From the NCBI RefSeq assembly GCF_001298445.1, contig NZ_CP012036.1, positions 6,697,525 to 6,761,524 of the forward strand: a stretch of 64,000 bases of DNA, read 5' to 3'. The stretch's first letter is position 1; each line of letters begins with the position of its first letter. Shown piece by piece: positions 8,157 to 16,936 of this stretch. This DNA is from Nostoc piscinale CENA21 (lineage in GTDB: Bacteria; Cyanobacteriota; Cyanobacteriia; Cyanobacteriales; Nostocaceae). The notes beneath the pieces are model-generated. The model worked only from the letters and a program-made list of their open reading frames with translations. It made no database searches and was not told the DNA's origin. The translations under genes and the position numbers were made by a program.

Positions 8157-8237
8157 ATGGATAATAAAATATTCTCTTTTGTAGAGTTGTTCATTATACA
8201 TACGTCCTGGATTATAAAAATAGCTAAACACAAATAG
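8157..8237 (+). CDS. Candidate 26-residue small protein
   Basis: An AGGAGG sequence overlapping the preceding TAG lies about 7 bp before an ATG. It opens a 26-codon frame, MDNKIFSFVELFIIHTSWII, ending with a basic tail. The hydrophobic core would suit a single membrane segment. The support is the very strong ribosome binding site, not homology. Confidence 0.35.
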   Translation: MDNKIFSFVELFIIHTSWIIKIAKHK

Positions 8238-8275
8238 CTAACTGCTAGTTTTAAACTCACCAGCAATTAGCTATT
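8233..8275. terminator. Inverted repeat between convergent genes
   Basis: AATAGCTAA (8233-8241) pairs with TTAGCTATT (8267-8275). It lies just after the small ORF and 26 bp beyond the atpC stop, so it could serve convergent transcripts. No strong T-run is present. Confidence 0.4.
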
Positions 8276-8301
8276 AGCTTTAGTTAACAATTGACTTGTC
8301 C

Positions 8302-9249
8302 CTAACTCAGTGCTTCTGCACCACCAACAACCTCTAGGAGTTCTTGAGTAATTGCGGCTTGTCGGGCTTTGTTGTAAGACAGGGAGAGGCTTTTAATTAG
8401 TTCACCAGCGTTATCACTGGCGTTACTCATAGCTGTCATCCGTGCTGCTAGTTCACTGGCAGCAGATTCTTGTAATGCCCGTAGTAATTGGTTGCCCAGG
8501 TACAGGGGTAGCAAGGCATCCAGAATTTGCACTGGGTCTTGCTCAAAAATCATGTCGCTGGCTAAAGGTTGAACTTGAGAAGTGACTTTCTGCCGTTCAA
8601 CTTCAAATTGACCACCACGAGTTGTCAACCGGAAAATTTCGTCGTCTGCTGCTTCTAAACCTTGGGTATCAAGAGGTAGCAAGGTTTGAACTACAGGACG
8701 AGAACTAACCAAGGAAACGAAACGAGTGTAGATTAATTCGATGCGGTCTACTTTTTCCGAAAGGAATAAAGACAGCAACTCGTCAGCAATTCTATTTGCT
8801 TCTTCGGCGGTGGGGATTTGTTCTAAGCCACTGTAGGTAGCATCGATAGGTTGGTTGCGACGTTGGAAGTATTGGGTAGCTTTACGACCAACCAATACAA
8901 ATGTGTAGTCGATACCTTCTGCTTTGAGTTCCTTGGTACGGTTCTCTGCACGACGGATGACGTTGGTGTTATAACCACCACACAAACCTCTATCGCCAGA
9001 GATTACTAACAAACCTACTGATTTAACTTCGCGTTTTCTCAGCAGAGGTAAGTTTGCGTCTTCAAACCGCAGACGGGTTTGCAAACCATATAGCACTTGC
9101 GCTAGTCTGTCAGCGAAGGGGCGAGTAGCCAGCACTTGTTCTTGCGCCCGACGTACCCGCGCTGCTGCTACTAGCCGCATGGCTTCAGTGATTTTTTTGG
9201 TGTTTTTGACCGACTGAATGCGATCGCGTATTGCTTTAAGATTAGGCAT
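8302..9249 (-). CDS. atpC: ATP synthase F1 gamma subunit
   Basis: The 315-residue gamma subunit forms the central shaft of F1, coupling proton flow through Fo to rotation. The N-terminus MPNLKAIRDRIQSVKNTKKITEAM and C-terminal NASDNAGELIKSLSLSYNKARQ (each only partly quoted here) are the conserved coiled-coil helices. The region around residues 195-230 carries the extra segment found in photosynthetic gamma subunits, without the regulatory cysteine pair of chloroplasts. It is the last gene of the minus-strand atp operon, 70 bp after atpA. The beta and epsilon genes are not here, as is normal in cyanobacteria. Confidence 0.97.
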   Translation of the reverse strand: MPNLKAIRDRIQSVKNTKKITEAMRLVAAARVRRAQEQVLATRPFADRLAQVLYGLQTRLRFEDANLPLLRKREVKSVGLLVISGDRGLCGGYNTNVIRRAENRTKELKAEGIDYTFVLVGRKATQYFQRRNQPIDATYSGLEQIPTAEEANRIADELLSLFLSEKVDRIELIYTRFVSLVSSRPVVQTLLPLDTQGLEAADDEIFRLTTRGGQFEVERQKVTSQVQPLASDMIFEQDPVQILDALLPLYLGNQLLRALQESAASELAARMTAMSNASDNAGELIKSLSLSYNKARQAAITQELLEVVGGAEALS

Positions 9250-9332
9250 ATTTTTGTCCTTTGTCCTTAGTCATTTGTCCTTTGTCATCAGTCATTAGAG
9301 ATTTACCAATGACCAATGACTAATGACTAATT
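9250..9332. repeat. STRR heptanucleotide repeats between atpA and atpC
   Basis: Tandem variants of TTTGTCC, TAGTCAT and CAATGAC fill the spacer between atpA and atpC. The array runs into the last codons of atpA and supplies its stop codon. Confidence 0.75.
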
Positions 9333-10852
9333 ACACTGATGCTTTGAAGGTCTTTTTTGTAATCGTCTAAAGCAGCCTTCAATGCGGCTTCTTCATCATC
9401 TGCGAGTACTTTCTTGCTTTGTACTGCTCCGTAATAAGGAGACTTACCTGTTTTCAGGTATTCACGGAAGCCTTTGGTGAAGGTGGTTACTTTATCTACA
9501 GGGATATCATCTAAGTAACCGTTAATACCTGCGTAAAGAATTGCCACTTGTTCAGCTACAGACAAAGGCTCGTTTTGGGGCTGTTTCAACAGTTCCCGTA
9601 AGCGTTGACCCCTTGCCAATTGGTCTTGGGTAGCTTTATCTAAGTCAGAAGCAAATTGCGCGAAAGCTTGGAGGTCGTCAAACTGTGCTAGTTCGAGTTT
9701 AATCTTACCAGCAACTTTTTTCATCGCTTTGGTTTGCGCCGCAGAACCTACACGAGATACGGAGATACCGGGGTTTACCGCCGGACGCACACCAGCGTTG
9801 AACAAGTCAGAAGACAAGAATATCTGACCGTCGGTGATGGAAATTACGTTTGTAGGAATGTAGGCGGATACGTCACCTGCTTGGGTTTCGATGATAGGTA
9901 GCGCGGTCATGCTACCAGCACCCAACTCATCGCTGAGTTTAGCTGCACGTTCCAACAAGCGAGAGTGAATGTAGAATACGTCTCCGGGGTAAGCTTCCCG
10001 TCCGGGTGGACGACGGAGCAGCAAGGACATTTGGCGATAAGCTTGTGCTTGCTTGGACAAGTCGTCGTAAATTACCAAGGTAGCTTTGCCTTTGTACATG
10101 AAGTACTCAGCAATGGTAGCACCGGTGTAAGGAGCCAAAAATTGTAAGGTAGCAGGGTCACTGGCGTTAGCTGCAACTACTACGGTGTAGTCGAGTGCGC
10201 CTTTTTCTTGTAAGGTTTGAACTACGTTAGCAACGGTGGAAGCTTTTTGACCAACAGCGACGTAAACGCAAACTACATCTTCACCTTTTTGGTTAATGAT
10301 GGTGTCAATTGCGATCGCAGTTTTACCTGTTTGACGGTCGCCGATAATCAACTCGCGCTGACCCCGACCAATGGGAATCATCGAGTCAATCGCGGTAATC
10401 CCGGTTTGCATAGGTTCGTGTACAGAACGACGAGCAATGATACCGGGTGCAGGTGATTCAATCAAGCGGCTTTCGCTGGATTTGATGTCGCCTTTGCCGT
10501 CGATGGGACGACCTAAAGCATCAACAACACGTCCAATTAAGGCTTCACCGACACCGATTTGGGCGATTCTGCCAGTTGCTCTAACAGAACTACCTTCTTG
10601 GATATTATTACCTGTACCCATAAGTACCGCACCCACATTATCTTCTTCCAAGTTTTGGGCGATACCAACGGTGCCATCTTCAAATTCCAAAAGTTCCCCA
10701 GCCATAGCCTTTTCCAGACCATAAATCCGGGCAATACCGTCACCTACTTGTAGAACGGTACCAACGTTAGCAACTTTGACTTCTTGGTCGTATTGCTCGA
10801 TCTGCTGTTGAATAATGCTGCTAATTTCGTCAGGTCTAATTGATATGCTCAT
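9320..10852 (-). CDS. atpA: ATP synthase F1 alpha subunit
   Basis: The 510-residue alpha subunit is the non-catalytic nucleotide-binding subunit of F1. The P-loop GDRQTGKT lies at about residues 169-176, and PAVNPGISVSRVGSAAQ is the alpha/beta family signature. It lies between atpD and atpC in the operon. The last four residues (VISH) and the TAG are encoded by the start of the STRR array, so the natural C-terminus appears to have been replaced or extended by repeat DNA. Confidence 0.98.
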   Translation of the reverse strand: MSISIRPDEISSIIQQQIEQYDQEVKVANVGTVLQVGDGIARIYGLEKAMAGELLEFEDGTVGIAQNLEEDNVGAVLMGTGNNIQEGSSVRATGRIAQIGVGEALIGRVVDALGRPIDGKGDIKSSESRLIESPAPGIIARRSVHEPMQTGITAIDSMIPIGRGQRELIIGDRQTGKTAIAIDTIINQKGEDVVCVYVAVGQKASTVANVVQTLQEKGALDYTVVVAANASDPATLQFLAPYTGATIAEYFMYKGKATLVIYDDLSKQAQAYRQMSLLLRRPPGREAYPGDVFYIHSRLLERAAKLSDELGAGSMTALPIIETQAGDVSAYIPTNVISITDGQIFLSSDLFNAGVRPAVNPGISVSRVGSAAQTKAMKKVAGKIKLELAQFDDLQAFAQFASDLDKATQDQLARGQRLRELLKQPQNEPLSVAEQVAILYAGINGYLDDIPVDKVTTFTKGFREYLKTGKSPYYGAVQSKKVLADDEEAALKAALDDYKKDLQSISVISH

Positions 10853-10997
10853 GGTGTATGTTTTTCTTTTGCAACACGGAAGAAATAGTAATCAATATCG
10901 AAATGTTGAGTTGGAAGTGGTGAGTGCTGAGGAGCCACTGTGTTGCGGAGGTTTCCTCCGTTGAAGCAAGTGGCGTTGCTGATTGCTGAGTAATTCT

Positions 10998-11036
10998 CTT
11001 ACTCCTGCCTTCTGCCTCCTGCCTCCTGCCTTCTTC
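10998..11036. repeat. STRR of the CTGCCTC/CTGCCTT type
   Basis: Tandem CTGCCTTCTGCCTCCTGCCT-type heptamers abut the atpD stop codon in the atpD-atpA spacer. Just before this, near 10944-10960, lies a short hairpin (CGGAGG/CCTCCG). Confidence 0.75.
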
Positions 11037-11591
11037 CTAGCCGTTCGTCAAACGCAAAGACAAGCGACGTAGTTGACCACGTAAACTAGCGTCGATTACC
11101 TGTGAGCCGACTTTGATGATCACACCACCAATCAGTTCGCTGTCTACTCTAGTTTCAAGTTCTACTTGACGCGCATTGGTGATAGCAATGACTTTCTGTT
11201 TAATGGCTTCCTCTTGCTCTGATGAGAGAGCAACAGCAGAAGTAACTTCTGCTAACACAGTTTGATTCAGCTGCCGTAGCAATGCCAAGTACTGTTTTAA
11301 AATCTGGTCTAAGAAGAAGATGCGTCGTTTGTCTACTAAAAGTAGCAAAAAGTTGCGTAAATAAGGATTACCACCTGCACCCACGACTTGGCTGATTACC
11401 GCTTTTTTGGTGTCAGGCACAATGAAGGGGTTATCAATAAAGTTCCGCAGTTGTTGAGAATTTTGCAACAAGTCTAGTAAGGCACGCGCATCGTTACCGA
11501 ACTCTTCTGTCAGATTTTGAGACTGTGCTACTGACATCAGTGCCTGTGCATAAGGCTGGGCGATTTCGGCTGTTTCTACATTACTTTTCAT
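11037..11591 (-). CDS. atpD: ATP synthase F1 delta subunit
   Basis: The 184-residue OSCP/delta-family protein forms part of the peripheral stalk linking F1 to the b/b' dimer. It shows the family pattern AQPYAQALMSVAQ near the N-terminus and LIGGVIIKVGSQVIDASLRG near the C-terminus. Its start overlaps the atpF stop by one base (ATG/TGA-type coupling at 11591). It is named in the cyanobacterial scheme, where atpD is delta. Confidence 0.97.
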   Translation of the reverse strand: MKSNVETAEIAQPYAQALMSVAQSQNLTEEFGNDARALLDLLQNSQQLRNFIDNPFIVPDTKKAVISQVVGAGGNPYLRNFLLLLVDKRRIFFLDQILKQYLALLRQLNQTVLAEVTSAVALSSEQEEAIKQKVIAITNARQVELETRVDSELIGGVIIKVGSQVIDASLRGQLRRLSLRLTNG

Positions 11592-12160
11592 TACCGTCCT
11601 CCCACCTGAGCGATGCTACGGTCAATTAGTGCCTGTTGAACATCGTCACTCACACCAGAGCGCAGCTGTGATTCAACTTGCTGTAGTGCCAAAGCGGCTA
11701 CTCGCTGCCGCAATTCGGTTAGCGCCCGCTCTCTTTCGGTGTTCAAGTCTGCTGCTGCTGTTTGTTTCAAGCGTTCTACGTCTTGTGCTGCTTTATCTAA
11801 CAGAGCTTGCTTGGTTGCCTGGGCGCTTTCTGTGGCTGCTTGGCGAATGCGCTGTGCCTCAGCTTGAGCCTGGGTCAACTGTTCTTGTGCTTGTGAAAGA
11901 GAAGCTTGTGCTTCTTTTAAGCGTTGTTCGGCTTCCTGAATGGCAGTTGCGATATTGGAGCTGCGCTCGTTCAGGATATTGCTTAAAACTTTGCGTCCAA
12001 AGTAGAATAGTATGCCAATCAGAATCACTAGGTTTATGAGATTGGTTTCTAAAATGTCTAGGTTTAGACCGAAACCACCTTCTGCTGCGCCTTCTGCCAA
12101 TTCAGAGTGAACAGCTTGAGCTTCTGTGGCAAGTAAGAAGAAAATGCCCATGATAGCCAT
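11591..12160 (-). CDS. atpF: ATP synthase Fo b subunit
   Basis: The 189-residue protein has an N-terminal extension, a membrane helix at about residues 38-58 (TNLINLVILIGILFYFG) and a long charged coiled coil. It forms the peripheral stalk as a heterodimer with b'. It lies between atpG and atpD and overlaps atpD by one base. Confidence 0.96.
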   Translation of the reverse strand: MAIMGIFFLLATEAQAVHSELAEGAAEGGFGLNLDILETNLINLVILIGILFYFGRKVLSNILNERSSNIATAIQEAEQRLKEAQASLSQAQEQLTQAQAEAQRIRQAATESAQATKQALLDKAAQDVERLKQTAAADLNTERERALTELRQRVAALALQQVESQLRSGVSDDVQQALIDRSIAQVGGR

Positions 12161-12295
12161 TTACAGGTGCGCTGCTCGCTTGCTAATAAGTTTGTCTTCC
12201 CGTAGGAAAAAAGTGTCTGTTTTGACACTTAAATTAGGCGCTCTGGGACAAATGCCCAGTTGCGCGTAGGTTTTGCCAGACCAGTCATTTTTAGC

Positions 12296-12727
12296 TTATC
12301 TAGCTAGACTAGGCCCTAGTAGTTTTTCTAGAATCTGCCTGCTGAGAGCATCAACTTGTTGTTCTAAGGAACGCATAGCTTCCTGCTTTTGTTGCTCTAT
12401 TTCTATAGCAGCTTTTTCTCGTTGAGCTTGAGCTTCCTGTTGCGCCTCAGCAATTTTCTGGGCAGTAATTTTCTTAGCTTCAGCCTGAGCTGCTTCTAGT
12501 GTTGCTTGCGATTGTCTGCGAGCTTCTGCTAGTTGCTGCTCATATTCTTGAGTTAGGCGTTCAGCTTTAGCTAGACGTTCCTTGGCTTCTAGGGTATTCG
12601 TTCGGATGTAATTATCGCGATCGTCCAGTACCTTGGTCAGTGGCTTATAGAAAATTACATTCAACAAGGCTGCCAACAGCAGGAACTGCAATGCCATAAA
12701 GGGCAAAGTAGCATCGAAATCAAACAT
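12296..12727 (-). CDS. atpG: ATP synthase Fo b' subunit
   Basis: This 143-residue second b-type subunit is characteristic of photosynthetic organisms. It has an N-terminal membrane helix (LPFMALQFLLLAALLNVIFY) and a coiled coil rich in Ala, Glu and Gln. It is named atpG in the cyanobacterial scheme. The ATG at 12727 places the membrane helix right at the N-terminus, as is usual for b'; some homologues carry about 20 more residues. Confidence 0.95.
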   Translation of the reverse strand: MFDFDATLPFMALQFLLLAALLNVIFYKPLTKVLDDRDNYIRTNTLEAKERLAKAERLTQEYEQQLAEARRQSQATLEAAQAEAKKITAQKIAEAQQEAQAQREKAAIEIEQQKQEAMRSLEQQVDALSRQILEKLLGPSLAR

Positions 12728-12858
12728 TTCTCTCCTCTTTGGCTGGAGTAGCAGTTTTCATGGCTAGCAACGTTATCCAACCTTTCGTATTTTAGAGACC
12801 CATAGCCACAAGGGTCAGCCTACATCAGAACCAAATTAATACCCAAAATATTTGGTTT

Positions 12859-12886
12859 GTAGAGACGTGAATTATTACGTCTCTAC
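12859..12886. repeat. Palindromic dispersed repeat, copy 1
   Basis: GTAGAGACGT and ACGTCTCTAC pair across an 8-base loop in the atpH-atpG spacer. A near copy lies at 16876-16901. Confidence 0.65.
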
Positions 12887-12906
12887 ACTCACAAAACTTT
12901 TAGGTT

Positions 12907-13152
12907 CTAGGAAAATGGGTTAGCAAACAATAGTACTAGCGCGATTACTAGACCGTAGATGGTCAAGGATTCCATGAACGCCAAAGTTAACAGCAGAGTA
13001 CCGCGAATTTTACCTTCTGCTTCTGGTTGACGAGCAATACCTTCTACTGCCTGACCAGCAGCGTTACCTTGTCCAATACCAGGGCCGATAGCAGCCAAAC
13101 CAATTGCTAGAGCAGCAGCCAGAACTGAAGCAGCAGAAACTAATGGATCCAT
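12907..13152 (-). CDS. atpH: ATP synthase Fo c subunit (proteolipid)
   Basis: The 81-residue hairpin of two membrane helices forms the rotating c-ring. The polar loop is ARQPEAEGKIRG, and the proton-binding Glu61 sits in AFMESLTIYG. The glycine-rich first helix (IGLAAIGPGIGQGNAAG) is conserved. The length is exactly that usual for cyanobacteria. Confidence 0.98.
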   Translation of the reverse strand: MDPLVSAASVLAAALAIGLAAIGPGIGQGNAAGQAVEGIARQPEAEGKIRGTLLLTLAFMESLTIYGLVIALVLLFANPFS

Positions 13153-13302
13153 TTTGATTTTCCTTGCTTTAAGTACAGAACTACAAAAGTAAATTAACTA
13201 GTAAAGACGTGTTTTTTCACGCTGCACCGAGTTCTCGCAAATCGCAGTTTGCGACGTTTTGAGCTTTGATGCTCGTCGGAACTGTGCTAACAACTGAGGG
13301 CT

Positions 13303-14066
13303 TTAATGATGCTCCTCATGCTCTTCGCCGCCGTGTCCTTCCATTGCCTCATGAATGTATGCCCCTGCTAGGGTAGCAAACACTAGGGCTTGAATGGCAC
13401 TGGTAAATAAACCCAAGGCCATTACAGGCAGAGGTACAAATAAAGGCACGAGCAGCACTAATACCGCCACAACTAGTTCATCCGCCAAGATGTTACCGAA
13501 AAGACGGAAGCTTAGGGAGAGGGGCTTAGTGAAATCTTCGAGAATGGCGATCGGCAACAGTACGGGTGTTGGCTCTATGTATTTCTTGAAGTAGCCCAAA
13601 CCACGTTTGCTGAAACCTGCATAAAAGTAAGCAAGAGAAGTCAGCAGTGCCAATGCTACCGTCGTATTGATGTCATTGGTAGGAGCTGCTAATTCACCAG
13701 ATGGCAGCTTGATTAGCTTCCAGGGAATTAAAGCACCTGACCAGTCGATACGAAGATAAACAAGAACAATGTACCAATAAATGGTACCCAAGGGCGGTAC
13801 TCTTTCTCACCAAGTTGGTTTTTTGCTAGATCACGAATAAATTCCAGAGCGTATTCCATTAAGTTTTGAATACCCCTGGGAACTTTTTGTATGTTCCGAG
13901 TCGCAGCTAATGAAGCTAATACTAGAACGCCAATGACGAACCACGAGGTGAGAAAAACCTGCCCATGAATTTTGAGGTTGCCTAATTGCCAGTAGAAATG
14001 ATGACCTACTTCTAATTCGGCTAGGGGAAAAGAATTAAAGGCGTTTAAAACACTAAGCATTTGCAT
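13303..14066 (-). CDS. atpI: ATP synthase Fo a subunit, frameshifted in this sequence
   Basis: The a subunit provides the proton half-channels next to the c-ring. The first frame runs from 14066 to FLFIFVS and then reads out of phase to a stop at 13728. The rest continues in another frame from WSGALIPWKLIKLPSGELAAP to the His/Glu-rich C-terminus. Adding one A near 13744-13746, so that the coding strand reads TCGAACTGG, restores SNWSGAL and a 254-residue protein of normal length. Unlike the zds break, this is not in a long homopolymer. An indel error in the assembly is the likeliest cause, since the gene is expected to be essential. Confidence 0.93.
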
Positions 14067-14128
14067 TCTTCAAGCATTTTCCCCAACGAGCGAGGATGGG
14101 TGTATTGTCTTTAGTGAGCCTGATTTTG

Positions 14129-14614
14129 TTAAGAATCAGGAAGGAACGCAGTTTGCACCGTATAGACGAGGAGCGTGGCTTTATAAGTGAGAAATCCCAA
14201 AAAAATGGGCATTAAGTGTAGATCGTTCCATTGAGTTGCTAGTATAATCAACCCAATAAACAGAGCAAAACGATTTTTGCTCAAACGATTTTTTTCAGCA
14301 CCTAATCGCTCAACGTCATTAGCCAGCATCTTTAAGTAAACCACACCTGTACACGCCCCAATTAAATAATTCAGGGCAATGTTTAGTGAATAAAAAATCC
14401 ACACAGAGATAAATATAATCCCCGTCAAAACAAGTGTGATTACCAACAACTTCTGATAGAGTTGATAGAACTCCTGCATAGAAGTGTTGACTGGTTCTGT
14501 GTCCTCAAAACCAGATGGAGCATCTTGTTGTGTTGTCGGAGGGGGCGCAATTGGTTCTTCTGACAAGCTCACGGGACTTGAAACCAGTACAGCTAACTTA
14601 TTATGACTGCACAT
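14129..14614 (-). CDS. atp1: ATP synthase subunit I (Atp1/UncI-like)
   Basis: The 161-residue protein has a polar N-terminus and four hydrophobic segments at about residues 53-75, 80-95, 112-130 and 136-155. It is the poorly conserved first gene of cyanobacterial atp operons. The product is thought to help assemble the c-ring and is not a stable enzyme component. Its position directly upstream of atpI is the main support. Confidence 0.88.
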   Translation of the reverse strand: MCSHNKLAVLVSSPVSLSEEPIAPPPTTQQDAPSGFEDTEPVNTSMQEFYQLYQKLLVITLVLTGIIFISVWIFYSLNIALNYLIGACTGVVYLKMLANDVERLGAEKNRLSKNRFALFIGLIILATQWNDLHLMPIFLGFLTYKATLLVYTVQTAFLPDS

Positions 14615-15081
14615 TCAGTCAGCTGAATCATATCACGATCCGGTAACAATACTTTAGAAAAAAACAATTAACTTCTTGTTTTTTACCCAAACGCAACACA
14701 AATTGAACTTTGGATAGGCACAAAGCGAGAAGACTCAGGAAGCAGGTAAATTTTGTAGATGTAACGTGAATATCACCTGCAAAATTCCTAATTGATGTTA
14801 GATTGCTTTTTCGTCAAATAATCTAAGTGACCTCCAGAAGCGTTGTGTAATCACCTACGTAATATTTCGGGAAAGCCGGGTTTAGAAAATTTACTTGATG
14901 CTTGAGGAGCGTAGACGCAGAACGTCTTGTCGTTAGACATCACACCAAAGCTAAATTTTGCTAAACTCCAGCCTGTTGAGTTTGTACTACCCACTGAAGA
15001 GGGCATTGCTGTGTACATTCTTAATTTACATTAGATCGGCCAAAATTGCTTGCGATTAATTGGCCAGGGGGTAGAGCGCAA
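14615..15081. other. Intergenic region upstream of the atp operon
   Basis: About 467 bp lie between atp1 and the peroxiredoxin-like gene, both on the minus strand. It must hold the atp operon promoter. I do not see a gene or a clear promoter motif; an inverted repeat after the peroxiredoxin stop is listed separately. Confidence 0.4.
15038..15065 (-). terminator. Inverted repeat downstream of peroxiredoxin-like gene
   Basis: GGCCAA (15038-15043) pairs with TTGGCC (15060-15065), 17 bp past the stop of the minus-strand gene. There is no T-run. Confidence 0.35.
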
Positions 15082-15627
15082 TTACCACTCGGTTCCGCGG
15101 AAGGGGTAGTTTCTGGGAATGATGTACTCTAGTCCTTTGAGCAGGAAAGCAAAATCTACGCGGGAGAAGGGATGAGTACCAATGTTGGCAAAGTATAGAC
15201 GACCATCAGGCTTGATTAAAAATACAGCAGGTTCGCTGAATAAAGCTGGTTCACTTTCAAAATGACCTTTGGTAAGATACAGTCCCCAACGACGCATATC
15301 ATCGGGAGTGAAGTCATAGCCAATAGTGGTATTTTGGATATTAGCTTGTTGTTGAAATTGTTGTGTTTTTTCGAGAGAATCACCACTGATAGCGATCGCT
15401 TCTACACCTAGTTTTTGAAAAGCATCCAGTTTCTGCTCTAAATCAGTAATATACTGTTCGCAAATAGGGCAATGTAACCCTCGATAGAACACAATCATTG
15501 TGTAGTTATTCGGTGTTTGGTCGGCTAGTTTCCAGATGGTTCCATTTAAGGTTTTGACTTCCAAAACAGGAGCCAGATTTCCCATCAACAGTTTGGGTGA
15601 GGTTGTTTTCTCAGATTGGGTAATCAT
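15082..15627 (-). CDS. Peroxiredoxin-like (AhpC/TSA, thioredoxin-fold) protein
   Basis: The 181-residue protein has the thioredoxin fold with the active-site motif FYRGLHCPICEQY at about residues 48-60. The CPIC pair resembles the peroxiredoxin-like (PRXL2/AhpC-TSA) class rather than a typical 2-Cys peroxiredoxin. It probably reduces peroxides or acts as a disulfide reductase in the cytoplasm; no signal peptide is seen. It is a single gene with long AT-rich DNA upstream. Confidence 0.83.
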   Translation of the reverse strand: MITQSEKTTSPKLLMGNLAPVLEVKTLNGTIWKLADQTPNNYTMIVFYRGLHCPICEQYITDLEQKLDAFQKLGVEAIAISGDSLEKTQQFQQQANIQNTTIGYDFTPDDMRRWGLYLTKGHFESEPALFSEPAVFLIKPDGRLYFANIGTHPFSRVDFAFLLKGLEYIIPRNYPFRGTEW

Positions 15628-16082
15628 AATTTTGCTTCCAATTCAAATAGTTACATCTCGCGCTTGTTGGTTTTATACTGTGCTGAATTCGGGTATTAAT
15701 TTACATCATATAAGAGCGTAAAAATGCAAATAAAAAATTAAATCAGCTTTTTTTAATTTCTTTGTTTAGAGATATTCAAATGAGTGAAAAAATCAATAAC
15801 ATGAATAATTAACTCGAATGGAAACACGTCAGCAACCTGCTCTCAATCTATGTAGATAAAAAATACTTATATATTATTCGGATTAGTTTAGATAAGCTAT
15901 TAGCTTGATTAATCAATAACAAAAGTCTATAGAAATTTTCTCTTGAGCGAGTTAAAAATAAATAATTAAAGGTAAATGAAGCTATTTTGAAAAAAATATA
16001 AATTACAAAAAACTAGCAAAAATTACTACCAACTTTTAATTTTTCATGTAAGCTGACAAAAGCAGTTTTCATCCTCAAAACA
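15628..16082. other. AT-rich divergent intergenic region
   Basis: About 455 very AT-rich bases lie between the divergent peroxiredoxin-like and HAD genes. No gene, repeat or clear motif was recognised. Confidence 0.45.
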
Positions 16083-16871
16083 ATGACCGCAAGTAGTCCC
16101 ACAATTTTAGCCTTAGACTTTGACGGAGTAATTTGCGACGGACTAATTGAATATTTTGAGGTCGCATGGCTAACCTACTGTAAACTTTGGTTGCCAGATA
16201 ATGATACACCGCCCGATGACTTGGCTTTGAGATTTTACCGTCTCAGACCAGTAATTGAAACAGGTTGGGAAATGCCTGTTTTAATTAAAGCTTTGTTGGC
16301 GGGAATGTCTGATGAGCAGATTCTTCAGGAATGGACAACAATTACGCCACAAATTTTATTAAAAGATAACTTGCAGGCTAGAGAAATCGGTGCAAAACTA
16401 GATCACCTGCGGGATGAATGGATTGCGACAGATTTAGACGGCTGGCTGAGTCTGCACAGATTTTATCCGGGTGTGATTGAAAAAATTAAATTGACTCTGG
16501 ATAGTCATGTGCAGTTATTTATTGTGACCACGAAAGAGGGGCGCTTTGTGCAACAATTGTTGCAACAAGAAGGGGTGAATTTACCTCCAACGGCGATTTT
16601 TGGCAAAGAAGTGAAGCGTCCGAAATATGAAATTCTGCGAGAATTGATGCAAACAGCGAATCAACAGCCAGTTAGTTTATGGTTTGTTGAAGACCGTATC
16701 AAAACGTTGCAGTTAGTTCAACAGCAAGCTGATCTAGAGGATGTGAAACTTTTTCTGGCTGATTGGGGTTATAATACCCAACCAGAAAGAAAAGCGGCGC
16801 AAGATGACGAGCGAATTCAGTTAATATCGCTGTCACAGTTTACCAAGAACTTCTCAGATTGGTTGTCATAA
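16083..16871 (+). CDS. HAD-superfamily hydrolase
   Basis: The 262-residue protein has HAD motif I LALDFDGVICDG (nucleophile D12, acid/base D14), motif II VTTKEGR near residue 141, and motif III/IV around VKRPKYEIL and WFVEDRIKTL. It is probably a phosphatase on a small molecule. The helical insertion after motif I is of the C1-cap type. The substrate is unknown. It lies 65 bp upstream of the NurA-domain gene, separated by a hairpin, so they may or may not be co-transcribed. Confidence 0.82.
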   Translation: MTASSPTILALDFDGVICDGLIEYFEVAWLTYCKLWLPDNDTPPDDLALRFYRLRPVIETGWEMPVLIKALLAGMSDEQILQEWTTITPQILLKDNLQAREIGAKLDHLRDEWIATDLDGWLSLHRFYPGVIEKIKLTLDSHVQLFIVTTKEGRFVQQLLQQEGVNLPPTAIFGKEVKRPKYEILRELMQTANQQPVSLWFVEDRIKTLQLVQQQADLEDVKLFLADWGYNTQPERKAAQDDERIQLISLSQFTKNFSDWLS

Positions 16872-16875
16872 ATTT

Positions 16876-16901
16876 GTAGAGACGTAAATTTTACGTCTCT
16901 A
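16876..16901 (+). terminator. Palindromic dispersed repeat, copy 2 (terminator-like)
   Basis: A TAGAGACGTAAA/TTTACGTCTCTA stem with almost no loop lies a few bases after the HAD stop codon. It shares the GTAGAGACGT...ACGTCTCTA arms with 12859-12886, so it is probably a mobile palindrome that also acts as a transcript end. Confidence 0.5.
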
Positions 16902-16936
16902 TCTCATCAAATATTTTCTGGTTCAGTTAAAAATCT

